Positions 1 to 8,873 are shown, counted from the stretch's first letter. The stretch: 64,000 nucleotides of DNA from Glaesserella sp041817755 (GCF_041817755.1 NZ_JBGYBX010000030.1:1-64000), one strand, 5' to 3'. Numbers and translations: made by a program. The notes: generated by a model from the sequence alone, not told the origin.

Positions 1-111
1 CTATTTAAAACTATCCTCTATCTCTTATCCTATTAATATACTCATCTTCTAACAAAAATTGAAAGTTTATTGTACAATAAGCACTAGTTATAAATTAGAT
101 ATACAATAATT

Positions 112-1020
112 ATGCAATTTTTTATCTATGTCCCGACATATAATCCCAATAATGGTGGTGGAATCGTTTTACATCGTCTCTGTCATATTATCAATGAGCA
201 AACGCCTTACTCTGCTTATCTTGTGCCTTTTGGTTACCCTGTTAAAGGGGTCAAAAAAATTCGGCGATGGTTTAGAGGCACACACATTAAGCCAAGAGAT
301 TATATAACACATCATTTATGGAATACCCCTGTATGGTCTTCGACAAAAATTCCTTCTGATGGAGTTGCTATTTATCCCGAAATGACGGAGGGAAACCCGT
401 TAGGTGTAAACCATGTCGTACGTTGGTTATTACATCAACCGGGTTTCCATACCGGAAAAATACAATACGGCTCAAACGAACTGTATTTTAAATTTAACTC
501 TGCTATCCGCGATTTTCATCATGAAAATTCCGTACTGTCGAAGAATGAGCTGAAAGTGATCTATTATCCCATTGATATCTACCATAATGAGCAACTAGAG
601 ACAACAAGGGATATCGAATCATGCTATATGATTCGTAAAGGTAGTAATAAAACGTTCATTCACGATGAGAACAGTGTTGGATTGGACGGGAAAAGTCACC
701 AAGAATGTGCAGCTATTTTTCGACGTGCTAAACGTTTTATTTGCTATGATGATTACACTGCCTACTCAATATTCGCTATACTTTGTGGGTGTGAATCGAT
801 TGTAGTTCCAGCAGAAGATGTCGCTATCGAACAATGGTATCCAAATGAAACTGATCGTTACGGTATTGCTTACGGGTTTTCAGAAGAACAGCTGAATTGG
901 GCAAGACAAACGAAGCATAAAGTATTCGAACATGTACAAGCTGAACACAAATTATCTGAAAATAGAGCACTTGTTTGTATTACAGAAATAAAAGAGTTTG
1001 TTCAAAAAAATTTACGTTAG
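112..1020 (+). CDS. Glycosyltransferase-like protein of the surface-polysaccharide cluster
   Basis: A 302-residue soluble protein without signal peptide or membrane segments. The N-terminus (YVPTYNPNNGGGIVLHRL) has the glycine-rich loop after a first beta strand seen in GT-B glycosyltransferases, and a C-terminal part around 225-260 (CGCESIVVPAEDVAIEQWYP) resembles their acceptor or nucleotide side. It reminds me of WavQ-type LPS core proteins, but I cannot fix the family. It stands first in a codirectional run of polysaccharide genes; wecD begins 5 bases after its stop. The gene is closer to average base composition than the next five. Role in LPS or O-chain assembly is inferred from context. 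Confidence 0.6.
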   Translation: MQFFIYVPTYNPNNGGGIVLHRLCHIINEQTPYSAYLVPFGYPVKGVKKIRRWFRGTHIKPRDYITHHLWNTPVWSSTKIPSDGVAIYPEMTEGNPLGVNHVVRWLLHQPGFHTGKIQYGSNELYFKFNSAIRDFHHENSVLSKNELKVIYYPIDIYHNEQLETTRDIESCYMIRKGSNKTFIHDENSVGLDGKSHQECAAIFRRAKRFICYDDYTAYSIFAILCGCESIVVPAEDVAIEQWYPNETDRYGIAYGFSEEQLNWARQTKHKVFEHVQAEHKLSENRALVCITEIKEFVQKNLR

Positions 1021-1025
1021 ATACT

Positions 1026-1706
1026 ATGATTTATTTAAACGAATGGGAATCACAATTTTTTGGTAGAAAAATTGGTCGATTAGAGAAATATAGCATTGAT
1101 TCATTATCAACAGAACATGAATTTGATCTAATACAAGCTAAAATTTCTTCTGAAAAATCAAAGGAAATATTATTTTTACAACAACAAAATTTCCATTTTG
1201 TTGAAGGAGAAATTGATTTTATTTTACCACTTTCCAATTTAAAAAATAATATTCCATTATTAAACAAGGCAGATACTCTAGATCTACCACAACTAAAAAA
1301 TATGGTAGCAAATTCATTTTTAAACAGCCGTTTTAAAGAACCTTATTTTTCTGCTGAAGAAAATGAGCGTTTCTACCAAACTTGGATTGAAAAGGCTGTG
1401 CATGGCTCATTTGATGATATTTGCTTTGTTATCAAACAAAATAATCATGTTATGGGATGTATCAGTATAAAAATTATAGAAAATGATTGTAGAGTCGGAC
1501 TAATTGCAGTTGCTCCAACGGCACAAAAAAAAGGCATTGCAAGCCAACTATTTAATTATGCAATTCAGTGGTCTATATTACAAAAAGCTCAAAATCTACG
1601 TGTTGCAACTCAAATAAATAACATCGCAGCCATAAATTTATATCAAAAATTTTCAGTAAAAACTTATAATACAAGCTATTGGTTTTACAAACTTATAAAG
1701 AGATAA
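1026..1706 (+). CDS. wecD: dTDP-fucosamine acetyltransferase-like GNAT protein WecD
   Basis: A 226-residue GNAT-type acetyltransferase. The N-terminal part begins WESQFFGRKIG, typical of WecD/RffC proteins, and the acetyl-CoA site is the stretch VGLIAVAPTAQKKGIASQL near residues 158-176. WecD acetylates dTDP-4-amino-4,6-dideoxygalactose with acetyl-CoA to give dTDP-Fuc4NAc. It directly precedes wecE, which makes that amino sugar, so the pair forms the last two steps of dTDP-Fuc4NAc synthesis. I chose the ATG at 1026 because homologues start close to this WESxFFG motif; an upstream in-frame start at 975 would overlap the previous gene. Strongly A+T-rich. Confidence 0.83.
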   Translation: MIYLNEWESQFFGRKIGRLEKYSIDSLSTEHEFDLIQAKISSEKSKEILFLQQQNFHFVEGEIDFILPLSNLKNNIPLLNKADTLDLPQLKNMVANSFLNSRFKEPYFSAEENERFYQTWIEKAVHGSFDDICFVIKQNNHVMGCISIKIIENDCRVGLIAVAPTAQKKGIASQLFNYAIQWSILQKAQNLRVATQINNIAAINLYQKFSVKTYNTSYWFYKLIKR

Positions 1707-1710
1707 CAAG

Positions 1711-2850
1711 ATGATTCCATTTAATAAACCACCGATTGTCGGTACTGAACTTAATTATATGCAACAGGCAATGAACAGTGGCAAATTATGTGGTGACGGT
1801 CACTATACAAAATTATGTGAACAATTCTTTGAAACACATTTTAATGCTCATAAAGTACTGCTGACACCTTCATGTACCGCTGCACTGGAAATGGCTGCGA
1901 TTTTACTAGACATTAAGGAAGGCGATGAGATTATCATGCCAAGTTATACCTTTGTTTCTACTGCAAATGCTTTTGTATTACGGGGAGCGAAGATTGTCTT
2001 TGTCGATATTCGTCCCGATACAATGAACATTGACGAAACGAAAATAGAGCAAGCGATCACTTCTAAAACCAAAGTCATTGTACCCGTGCATTATGCCGGC
2101 GTTGCCTGTGAAATGGATACCATTATGGAAATTGCAGAAAAATATCGGTTATGGGTTGTTGAAGATGCCGCGCAAGGTGTGATGTCGTTTTATAAAAGTA
2201 AAGCATTAGGCACAATAGGACACATTGGCTGTTACAGTTTTCATGAAACAAAAAATTACAGTGCTGGTGGAGAAGGTGGTGCAATACTAATTAATGATCC
2301 TACACTTGTAGAACGAGCCGAAATTATCCGAGAAAAAGGTACAGATCGCTCTCAATTTTTCAGAGGACAAGTTGATAAATATACTTGGCGTGATATTGGT
2401 TCAAGCTTCTTAATGTCCGACTTACAAGCGGCGTATTTATATGGTCAATTAGAAGCGATTGATACAATAAACCAAAAACGTTTATCTATTTGGAATCATT
2501 ATTTTCAAGCATTTCAAAATTTGGCTAAACTCGGAAAAATAGAATTAGCTCAAATTCCGAATGAATGTCAACATAATGCTCATATGTTTTATCTAAAATT
2601 ACCGACTATTCAAAAAAGAACAGCATTTATTGATTCAATGAAACAAATGGGAATTTTATCCGTTTTTCATTATGTTCCGCTACATTCCAGCCCTGCTGGG
2701 CAAAACTTTGGTGTTTTTCACGGTGAAGATGAATGGACAACAAAAGAAAGCGAACGTTTAGTAAGATTACCATTGTTTTTTAATATGACTGAAGATGAAC
2801 TAAGTGTCATTATTAATAAAGTTATAGGATATCTATATGAAGAAAAATAG
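1711..2850 (+). CDS. wecE: dTDP-4-amino-4,6-dideoxygalactose transaminase WecE
   Basis: A 379-residue PLP-dependent aminotransferase of the DegT/DnrJ/EryC1 family, very close to E. coli WecE over its whole length (MIPFNKPP start, LLTPSCTAALEMAA, DIRPDTMNIDET, REKGTDRSQFFRGQVDKYTW). The PLP-binding lysine is Lys181 in SFHETKNYSAGGEGG. It transfers an amino group from glutamate to dTDP-4-keto-6-deoxyglucose. In enterobacteria the product feeds enterobacterial common antigen; here the neighbours (acyltransferase, GT25, GT9) point to an LPS or other surface glycan carrying Fuc4NAc. Its 3' end overlaps the next gene by 14 bases, suggesting translational coupling. Confidence 0.93.
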   Translation: MIPFNKPPIVGTELNYMQQAMNSGKLCGDGHYTKLCEQFFETHFNAHKVLLTPSCTAALEMAAILLDIKEGDEIIMPSYTFVSTANAFVLRGAKIVFVDIRPDTMNIDETKIEQAITSKTKVIVPVHYAGVACEMDTIMEIAEKYRLWVVEDAAQGVMSFYKSKALGTIGHIGCYSFHETKNYSAGGEGGAILINDPTLVERAEIIREKGTDRSQFFRGQVDKYTWRDIGSSFLMSDLQAAYLYGQLEAIDTINQKRLSIWNHYFQAFQNLAKLGKIELAQIPNECQHNAHMFYLKLPTIQKRTAFIDSMKQMGILSVFHYVPLHSSPAGQNFGVFHGEDEWTTKESERLVRLPLFFNMTEDELSVIINKVIGYLYEEK

Positions 2851-3583
2851 TAAATTTTCTAGAGAGATTTTAAATATCCTATTAAAAAGAACAAAAGTAA
2901 CAGATAAAAGTGAATTAATATCCAATACAAAATTAACTAAGAGACATAAAATCCGTGTTCTAGGTGAACATAATCGATTATTTATTTCTGATAACTTTAA
3001 TATAAAAAGCTGTAATATTAATATACAGGGGAAAAATAATATTGTTATATTAGATGAGAACATAAAAGGAAATCATCTTAAAATAGAAGTAAATGGGAAT
3101 AATAATACAATTACTATTGAAAAAGATATTATCATTTATGGGTCATTATCTATATCTCATAATAACTTTGGAGATAATTGCTCATTAAGGATAGGAAAAA
3201 GCACTTCTTTCTTCGTAACTGATATTCATTTATATGATACTGGGAGTAGTATATCTATCGGTGAAGATTGTATGTTTTCCAAAAATACAACTATTTACCA
3301 TTCTGATGGTCATGCAATTTTAGAAAACGGTAATATAGTAAACCAAGCCCAAAGTCTGAGTATAGGGAATCATGTATGGGTTGGTTGGGACTGTACTATT
3401 TTAAAAAATAGTAATATTCCTAATGGCTGTATTATTGGTAGAGCAGCCTTAGTAAGTGGAAAATTTTATGAAGAGAATTGTGTATTAGCAGGAATTCCTG
3501 CAAAACAAATAAAATCAAATATTATTTGGGATAGAAAGACAGTTAATGAATTATTAATAGATTATAAGAAACAAGATAAATAA
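2837..3583 (+). CDS. Left-handed beta-helix (hexapeptide) acyltransferase
   Basis: A 248-residue protein of the hexapeptide-repeat O-acetyltransferase type. The middle is a long series of short strands rich in Asn, Ile and Gly (about residues 50-110), followed by a typical catalytic and C-terminal module: the His-containing IYHSDGHAI near 154-162, SIGNHVWVGWDCTILKNSNIPNGCIIGRAALVSG, and AGIPAKQIK. Such enzymes acetylate sugars of surface polysaccharides using acetyl-CoA. It overlaps wecE by 14 bases and the next gene by one base (TAATG), so it belongs to the same operon. The acceptor sugar cannot be told from sequence. Very A+T-rich. Confidence 0.8.
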   Translation: MKKNSKFSREILNILLKRTKVTDKSELISNTKLTKRHKIRVLGEHNRLFISDNFNIKSCNINIQGKNNIVILDENIKGNHLKIEVNGNNNTITIEKDIIIYGSLSISHNNFGDNCSLRIGKSTSFFVTDIHLYDTGSSISIGEDCMFSKNTTIYHSDGHAILENGNIVNQAQSLSIGNHVWVGWDCTILKNSNIPNGCIIGRAALVSGKFYEENCVLAGIPAKQIKSNIIWDRKTVNELLIDYKKQDK

Positions 3584-4347
3584 TGAAATACAACAACATT
3601 CCTATTTTTATTATCAATTTAAAGACATCAAAAACCAGAAGGGAATATATTGAAAAACAATTTCACACTCTCATGACTGAGAATGAAATAGCTCTTCCCT
3701 ACTCTTTTTTTAAAGCAATAAACGGGAAGGAAACACCTGATTTTTATTTATTTAAAAAATATAACAAAATAAAACGACTAAACATAAAAGGCAATGAGCT
3801 GAATCTCTCTCAATTAGGTTGCTTAGCAAGTCATTATCTGCTATGGATAAAATGTATTGAACTCAATCAACCAATCATTATCCTAGAAGACGATGCGACA
3901 CTTAAGCCTAATTTCTTAACTGTATATCATTTTTGTCATCAGCCGAATAATACATTTGAATTCTTTTGGTTATGTCAAAATAATTCAAAAAATAGAAAAA
4001 ACAAATATATTATGACATTATCAGATGGAGAAACTCAACTAAGCCAATACTATGGTGGATGGGGAAATGCTACCGGTTATTTTATCACCCCCACTGCTGC
4101 TCAGAAACTAGTTGATTATAATAAAGAATGGATTTATGAGGCTGATATCTCCATAGATAGATATTGGGAAAATAAAATCAGTTATTTAGGTATTGAACCG
4201 CCTTGTATAACACCTACTAATATGGAAAGTAATATTCCTATAAACAAAGGAAAAGCCCAAAGAACCTTATTTATTCGGATAAGAAGAGAATATTACAAAT
4301 TAATTGACAATATCAAGAAAACTATCTACGACAAATTCATTAACTAA
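3583..4347 (+). CDS. Glycosyltransferase family 25 (LOS/LPS galactosyltransferase type)
   Basis: A 254-residue GT25 protein. Seen: the N-terminal strand IPIFIINLKTSKTRREYIEKQF, the FFKAINGKE segment, SQLGCLASHYLLW, and the metal-binding acidic motif IILEDDATL near residues 99-107, all typical of LgtB/LgtE/Lex2B-like enzymes that add galactose or glucose to lipooligosaccharide. The C-terminal tail after about 220 is lysine/arginine-rich and may sit on the inner membrane. Its ATG overlaps the stop of the acyltransferase gene (TAATG at 3581-3585). Sugar specificity is not readable from the sequence. Confidence 0.88.
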   Translation: MKYNNIPIFIINLKTSKTRREYIEKQFHTLMTENEIALPYSFFKAINGKETPDFYLFKKYNKIKRLNIKGNELNLSQLGCLASHYLLWIKCIELNQPIIILEDDATLKPNFLTVYHFCHQPNNTFEFFWLCQNNSKNRKNKYIMTLSDGETQLSQYYGGWGNATGYFITPTAAQKLVDYNKEWIYEADISIDRYWENKISYLGIEPPCITPTNMESNIPINKGKAQRTLFIRIRREYYKLIDNIKKTIYDKFIN

Positions 4348-4358
4348 GGAATATAAAA

Positions 4359-5423
4359 GTGAAAAAAACGGTTCTACTATGCATATCTATTAACCATGGT
4401 ATTGCTAAATTGATAGAAGAAAATCTGAAATTTCATCACTTTAATGTTATTTTACTTTCCCCTTATAACGAGAAAGATGAGAAATTTATCTATCCTTCAT
4501 TTTTGTCAAAGATAAAAGTAAAGTTTAAACAGCTTTTTTTTCGTGATAAACAAGCGAAACTGAAATTGCAATCTGAAATACTCAGAAAAAATCTCACTAA
4601 AAAATTAGGAGAATCACAAGTTGATTATTCCCTATTTTTCTTAGCTCAAAACTATTCCGTTGAACTCATTGAATTTATCAAAACTAAAACAAAGCGTAAT
4701 GGAATGATTAATTATCAGTGGGATGGTATGGATCGTTACCCGCTTATTTATGAAAGATTACCATTATTCGATAAAGCTTATGTATTCGATCCTCAAGATC
4801 TCAATAATACCCGCTATCCGAATTTGTTACCTGCAACAAGCTTTTATTTTGATTATGATTTAGGAAAATTACCCATAGAAAGTGATTTCTATTTTTTAGG
4901 AAGTCATATTCCAAACCGTTCTTCTCTTATTGTAGAATTCGCTAATTTTGCTAAAAATATTGGTTATAAGCTTAATTTCCAAATTTTCTGTGGTAATAAG
5001 ATTGAAAAGGTACGCCAAATTTATCCTGAAAACATTCAGTTATTATCTCAATCTATGATAAAGACCTATGAAGAAAATCTTATGGCTTCACGTAAAGCTA
5101 AAATACTAGTGGACTTTGTAGATGTGGTTCATAATGGTCTTTCTCTTCGAACATTTGAAGCTCTAGGACATGATAAAAAATTGATTACCACAAATAAAGA
5201 TATCATCAAATATGATTTTTATCACCCGAATAATATTTTTATTTTAGATGATAATTTTGATGAGATTCCTGATTTCTTAGAAAAACCTTATCAGGCTATC
5301 GATCAAAAAATCAAAGAAAAATATAGTTTTGGAAATTGGATTAACTATATTCTCGATATACATCCACATCAACCTATCTTATTACCGTTAGATAATCATG
5401 AAGAAAATAAAACAATTTCTTAG
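4359..5423 (+). CDS. Putative glycosyltransferase of the LPS cluster (GTG start)
   Basis: A 354-residue soluble protein starting at GTG, with AAGGA 9 bases upstream (4346-4350). The C-terminal half carries LVDFVDVVHNGLSLRTFEALGHDKKLITTN (about residues 250-279), which resembles the nucleotide-sugar side of GT-B enzymes of the CgeB or GT4 type, where a conserved region R-x-F-E-A is followed by a glycine. The N-terminal half has an alternating strand-helix pattern. No signal peptide. Its 3' end overlaps the next GT9 gene by 26 bases. I consider glycosyltransferase likely from motif and context but cannot name donor or acceptor. Confidence 0.65.
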   Translation: MKKTVLLCISINHGIAKLIEENLKFHHFNVILLSPYNEKDEKFIYPSFLSKIKVKFKQLFFRDKQAKLKLQSEILRKNLTKKLGESQVDYSLFFLAQNYSVELIEFIKTKTKRNGMINYQWDGMDRYPLIYERLPLFDKAYVFDPQDLNNTRYPNLLPATSFYFDYDLGKLPIESDFYFLGSHIPNRSSLIVEFANFAKNIGYKLNFQIFCGNKIEKVRQIYPENIQLLSQSMIKTYEENLMASRKAKILVDFVDVVHNGLSLRTFEALGHDKKLITTNKDIIKYDFYHPNNIFILDDNFDEIPDFLEKPYQAIDQKIKEKYSFGNWINYILDIHPHQPILLPLDNHEENKTIS

Positions 5424-6435
5424 GAATATTCGATTAGCCATCGGCAAGCAAATTTTTGACCAAAAAAAACCGCTTGTAAACGGATTATTTCCGCCTAAAA
5501 AGCTCTTATTTCTCCGCCACGATGGTAAAATCGGCGATTATGTCGTCAGCTCATTTGTATTTAGAGAAATTAAAAAGCAGTCTCCTCATACAGAAATTTC
5601 AGTTGTCTGTTCTCATAAAAATGCTTATCTTTTTGAGAAAAATCCTTATATCGATAAGCTTTATTTTGTGAAAACAAAAGATATCGTTGACTATATCAAA
5701 TGTGGGAAAATATTGGCAAAAGAGTCTTTCGATTTTGTTATTGATCCTACCGTAACACTAAGAAATAGAGACTTATTGTTTTTACGCTTAATCAATGCAA
5801 AAAATTACGTCGGTTATAAAAAAGAACATTATGCGTTATTTAATATAAATATTGACACTCAGAAAATACATTTTAATGAAATTTACCGGCGGGCACTAGA
5901 ATTAATCGGCTTTAACCATATTTCAACCCAGTATGATATTCCTGTAGATCAACAAAGTGCCGAAGATATTTCGCTTTTCTTAAAAGAAAATAAATTAACC
6001 TCTTATATTGCCGTTAATTTCTTTGGAGCCGGTTCAGCAAGACGTTTTAGTAATAGTGCAATGAACGCATTGTTAGATCACTTGACTAACAATACAGCGC
6101 ATATTGTGCTACTTACCTTCCCGGAAGTCACAGACAAACTGCAACAGCTTGCGAAAAACTATAAAAATATCCTTGTTTATGAGAAAACACGCAGTATCTT
6201 TCATACGATTGAATTAATCAAACATGCCAATGCGGTTATTTCACCGGATACCTCCATCGTACACATTGCTGCAGGTTTTCATAAACCGCTTATTGCTTTT
6301 TATAGTCAAGATGAAGAAAACTTTGTGAATTGGCATCCGAATAACCAAGCCGAAACCCATATTTTCCGCTTTGAAAAAAGTGTGAATGAAATAGATTTTA
6401 CGCAAATTAAAACCGAATGGTTACAGGCTAGGTGA
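5398..6435 (+). CDS. Glycosyltransferase family 9 (heptosyltransferase-like)
   Basis: A 345-residue GT9 protein. Seen: KLLFLRHDGKIGDYVVSSFVFREIKK near 33-58 (the N-terminal acceptor loop, GDxxxS), PHTEISVVCS, the FFGAGSARRFSN segment in mid-protein, and the donor-site signature SPDTSIVHIAAGFHKPLIAFYS near 281-302. Enzymes of this family add heptose or hexose to the LPS inner core in the cytoplasm. The sequence is divergent from WaaC/WaaF, so I do not assign a gene name. It is the last gene of the polysaccharide run; base composition returns towards the window average in its second half. ilvY starts 6 bases after its stop. Confidence 0.82.
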   Translation: MKKIKQFLRNIRLAIGKQIFDQKKPLVNGLFPPKKLLFLRHDGKIGDYVVSSFVFREIKKQSPHTEISVVCSHKNAYLFEKNPYIDKLYFVKTKDIVDYIKCGKILAKESFDFVIDPTVTLRNRDLLFLRLINAKNYVGYKKEHYALFNINIDTQKIHFNEIYRRALELIGFNHISTQYDIPVDQQSAEDISLFLKENKLTSYIAVNFFGAGSARRFSNSAMNALLDHLTNNTAHIVLLTFPEVTDKLQQLAKNYKNILVYEKTRSIFHTIELIKHANAVISPDTSIVHIAAGFHKPLIAFYSQDEENFVNWHPNNQAETHIFRFEKSVNEIDFTQIKTEWLQAR

Positions 6436-6441
6436 AAATAA

Positions 6442-7329
6442 ATGGACTTCCAATCCCTTAAACTTTTTCTAGACATCACACAAACCCGCAGTTTTATTCG
6501 TACGGCGGAGAAAAATCATATGAGCGCATCGACACTCTCCCGCCATATTCAACGAATAGAACTAGAGATTGGGCAGCCGTTATTTTTAAGAGATAATCGT
6601 CAAGTGATTTTAACCGAAGCGGGAGAGCGCTTCTTACAATTTGCCGATCAAACGTGGGCGGACTGGCTGCGCATTCAGCGTAGCTTTTCCCCGTATCAAA
6701 CGGAGCTTGAAGGCGAACTCAAACTCTTTTGCTCCGTCACGGCATCTTATAGCCATTTACCCCGTATTTTAGAGAGATTTCGGCAACGTTACCCGAAAGT
6801 TGAGATCAAATTGATGACGGGCGATCCTGCCAAAGCCTTACATTCGGTACAATCCATGCAATCGGATATCTCGCTGGCGGGCAAGCCTGAACATTTACCG
6901 AATAGCATAATCTTCCATTATATTGATGACATTCAGTTGGCGTTGATTGCACCAAGAATAGCTTGCCCGGCAACCCAATTACTGCAAAAAACACCGATTG
7001 ATTGGCAGAATATGCCGTTTATCCTGCCGGTTGACGGTCCCGCCCGCAAGCGGATAGAAAGCTGGTTTAAATTACAAAAAATCAAAACACCGAAAATCTA
7101 TGCATCGGTCGAAGGACACGAAGCTATCGTCCCGATGGTGGCGCTCGGTTGCGGCGTCGCCATGATCCCTGATGTCGTGGTACAACAAAGTCCCGTACGT
7201 AATCAAATATCGTACTTGCACTTGCCACACCCTATCGCACCGTTCGAATTAGGCATTTGCATCCAACAACGTCGCTTACAAGAGCCGATTATTCATGCAT
7301 TTTGGGAATGTTTGTCTGATCCAAGTTAA
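6442..7329 (+). CDS. ilvY: LysR-type regulator IlvY
   Basis: A 295-residue LysR-family activator closely resembling E. coli IlvY: N-terminal winged helix-turn-helix (residues about 4-60, SASTLSRHIQRIE recognition helix), then LFCSVTASYSHLPRILERFR, IKLMTGDPAKAL, the SLAGKPEHLP segment and EGHEAIVPMVALGCGVAMIP. In enteric bacteria IlvY activates the divergent ilvC (acetohydroxyacid isomeroreductase) in response to acetolactate-type substrates. Here no ilvC lies next to it: the upstream gene is a glycosyltransferase in the same direction, so any ilvC target must be elsewhere. Confidence 0.9.
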   Translation: MDFQSLKLFLDITQTRSFIRTAEKNHMSASTLSRHIQRIELEIGQPLFLRDNRQVILTEAGERFLQFADQTWADWLRIQRSFSPYQTELEGELKLFCSVTASYSHLPRILERFRQRYPKVEIKLMTGDPAKALHSVQSMQSDISLAGKPEHLPNSIIFHYIDDIQLALIAPRIACPATQLLQKTPIDWQNMPFILPVDGPARKRIESWFKLQKIKTPKIYASVEGHEAIVPMVALGCGVAMIPDVVVQQSPVRNQISYLHLPHPIAPFELGICIQQRRLQEPIIHAFWECLSDPS

Positions 7330-7387
7330 ACTTTCCCACATAAAATCTGTTAAAATATTGCGCTTTTTACTAAAACGGAGACCCAAA

Positions 7388-8014
7388 ATGAAAATTGTTG
7401 AAGTTAAACACCCATTGATTAAACACAAAATTGGTTTAATGCGTGCGGGCGACGTTAGCACAAAAGATTTCCGTGCACTTGCAACAGAAGTCGGCAGTCT
7501 ACTGACTTATGAAGCGACCTCTGATTTAGAAACAGAAAAAGTGATTATTGAAGGCTGGAACGGACCGGTTGAAATTGAGCGTATCAAAGGGAAAAAAGTG
7601 ACCGTCGTCCCTATCTTACGTGCCGGTTTGGGTATGATGGACGGTGTTCTCGAACATATTCCAAGCGCTCGTATCAGTGTTGTCGGTATCTATCGTAATG
7701 AAGAAACCTTAGAGCCGGTACCGTATTTCACAAAATTGGCTAATGATGTCCAAGACCGGTTGGCTATTATTGTCGATCCGATGCTGGCCACCGGCGGTTC
7801 TATGATTGCCACGATTGATTTATTAAAAAATGCCGGCTGTAAACACATTAAAGTGTTAGTACTGGTTGCCGCCCCGGAAGGATTAAAAGCCTTGGAAGCT
7901 GCACACCCGGATATCGAACTGTACACAGCAGCAATTGACAGTCACTTAAACCAAAACGGCTACATCATTCCGGGCTTGGGGGATGCGGGCGATAAAATCT
8001 TCGGAACCAAATAA
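7388..8014 (+). CDS. upp: Uracil phosphoribosyltransferase
   Basis: A 208-residue protein, exactly the usual length. It converts uracil and PRPP to UMP (pyrimidine salvage). Seen: the PRPP-binding motif IIVDPMLATGGSM near residues 127-139, ILRAGLGMMDG near 76-86, and the uracil-binding C-terminus IPGLGDAGDKIFGTK. The start at 7388 (MKIVEVKHPLIKHKIG) follows GGAG at 7377-7380; an in-frame start at 7295 would overlap ilvY. No uraA permease follows. A hairpin at 8061-8087 and an uptake signal at 8016 lie right after the stop. Confidence 0.97.
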   Translation: MKIVEVKHPLIKHKIGLMRAGDVSTKDFRALATEVGSLLTYEATSDLETEKVIIEGWNGPVEIERIKGKKVTVVPILRAGLGMMDGVLEHIPSARISVVGIYRNEETLEPVPYFTKLANDVQDRLAIIVDPMLATGGSMIATIDLLKNAGCKHIKVLVLVAAPEGLKALEAAHPDIELYTAAIDSHLNQNGYIIPGLGDAGDKIFGTK

Positions 8015-8015
8015 C

Positions 8016-8025
8016 ACAAGCGGTC
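8016..8025 (+). repeat. DNA uptake signal ACAAGCGGTC (single copy)
   Basis: Exact copy of the 10-mer DNA uptake signal of the A. pleuropneumoniae clade, one base after the upp stop codon. It has no partner of opposite orientation nearby. Confidence 0.9.
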
Positions 8026-8060
8026 ACTTTTCGTTATTTTTTTACAACACCACCGACAGA

Positions 8061-8087
8061 AACGGGACAGCCATGCTGTCCCGTTTT
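8061..8087. terminator. Hairpin terminator between convergent upp and TPM gene
   Basis: Perfect 11-bp stem (AACGGGACAGC, loop CAT, GCTGTCCCGTT) followed by TTTT on the plus side and preceded by A residues on the other. It lies between the convergent upp and the TPM-domain gene, so it can serve both. Confidence 0.8.
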
Positions 8088-8099
8088 GCCGTTGATCCG

Positions 8100-8873
8100 T
8101 TACCAACTTCCGCCGGCACCTCCGCCGCCACTACTACCACCGCCAAAGCCTCCGCCGCTTCCGCCACCGAAACCGCCTCGACTACCGCCACCAAAGCCTC
8201 CGCCAAAACCACCGCTTCGACGAATCGCATCGACATCCCGTAAAATCCGACCGGCATGACTCGGGCTAATGTAAGTATTTCCACCTCGCCCGACAGTATT
8301 AAATAGGATGAAAATAGCAAGGGCAATTACGATAAAAATACCAAAATCCGCAATATCGTTTTCACTCTCTTCCATATTTGCCGGCGCATATTCCCCTTGC
8401 GTTGCGGCAATAATTGAAGATAGCCCTTTGGCTATCCCTTGAGCATATTGCCCTTGCTTAAAATAAGGCGTAATGTCATTGCGGATAATGGAAGAGGCGA
8501 TCGCATCCGGTAATGCACCTTCCAAGCCCCGTCCGGTGGCAATAAACAGCTTCCGATCATTTTTGACAATCAGAAGTAAGACGCCGTTATTTTGCTTTTC
8601 ACGACCGATTCCCCATTTGTTAAACAAATTAAACGCATAGGTTGAAACCTCTTCCCCTTGAGTTGTCGGGACAAGAACAACGGCAATCTGTGAGCTGGTT
8701 TTCTTGCCGTATTCAACCAATGCATTTTCTAACGTCTGCGTATCTTGTGCGCTTAATGTTTGTGTATAATCGGACACGTAACGAAACGGCTTCGGCGACT
8801 CCGGATAATTCGCCCAACCGTTGACGCTGAATAATGCCAGTAAGCCAATCCAAAAAACAGTAAATTTCTTCAT
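8100..8873 (-). CDS. TPM-domain membrane protein with glycine-rich tail (YgcG-like)
   Basis: A 257-residue protein with an N-terminal signal sequence (MKKFTVFWIGLLALFSVNGWA), a TPM domain (about 30-150; YVSDYTQTLSAQDTQTLENALVEYG, KWGIGREKQNNGVLLLI, ATGRGLEGALPD), a single membrane helix near 175-190 (FGIFIVIALAIFILF) and a C-terminal tail made almost only of Gly, Ser and Phe. This is the layout of the YgcG/TPM family: domain outside the cytoplasmic membrane, low-complexity tail in the cytoplasm. Function of the family is poorly known. It overlaps the preceding TPM gene by 4 bases (ATGA) and is the last gene of a lemA-TPM-TPM unit. Confidence 0.85.
   Translation of the reverse strand: MKKFTVFWIGLLALFSVNGWANYPESPKPFRYVSDYTQTLSAQDTQTLENALVEYGKKTSSQIAVVLVPTTQGEEVSTYAFNLFNKWGIGREKQNNGVLLLIVKNDRKLFIATGRGLEGALPDAIASSIIRNDITPYFKQGQYAQGIAKGLSSIIAATQGEYAPANMEESENDIADFGIFIVIALAIFILFNTVGRGGNTYISPSHAGRILRDVDAIRRSGGFGGGFGGGSRGGFGGGSGGGFGGGSSGGGGAGGSW

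Noticed and set aside
1..111. Possible promoter or leader before the first glycosyltransferase
   Set aside because: A+T-rich sequence, but I found no -35/-10 pair with normal spacing and no JUMPStart-like element.
8042..8326. Frames in both directions over the glycine-rich tail of the TPM protein
   Set aside because: They consist of Ala/Thr/Val low complexity produced by the GGN repeats; not independent genes.
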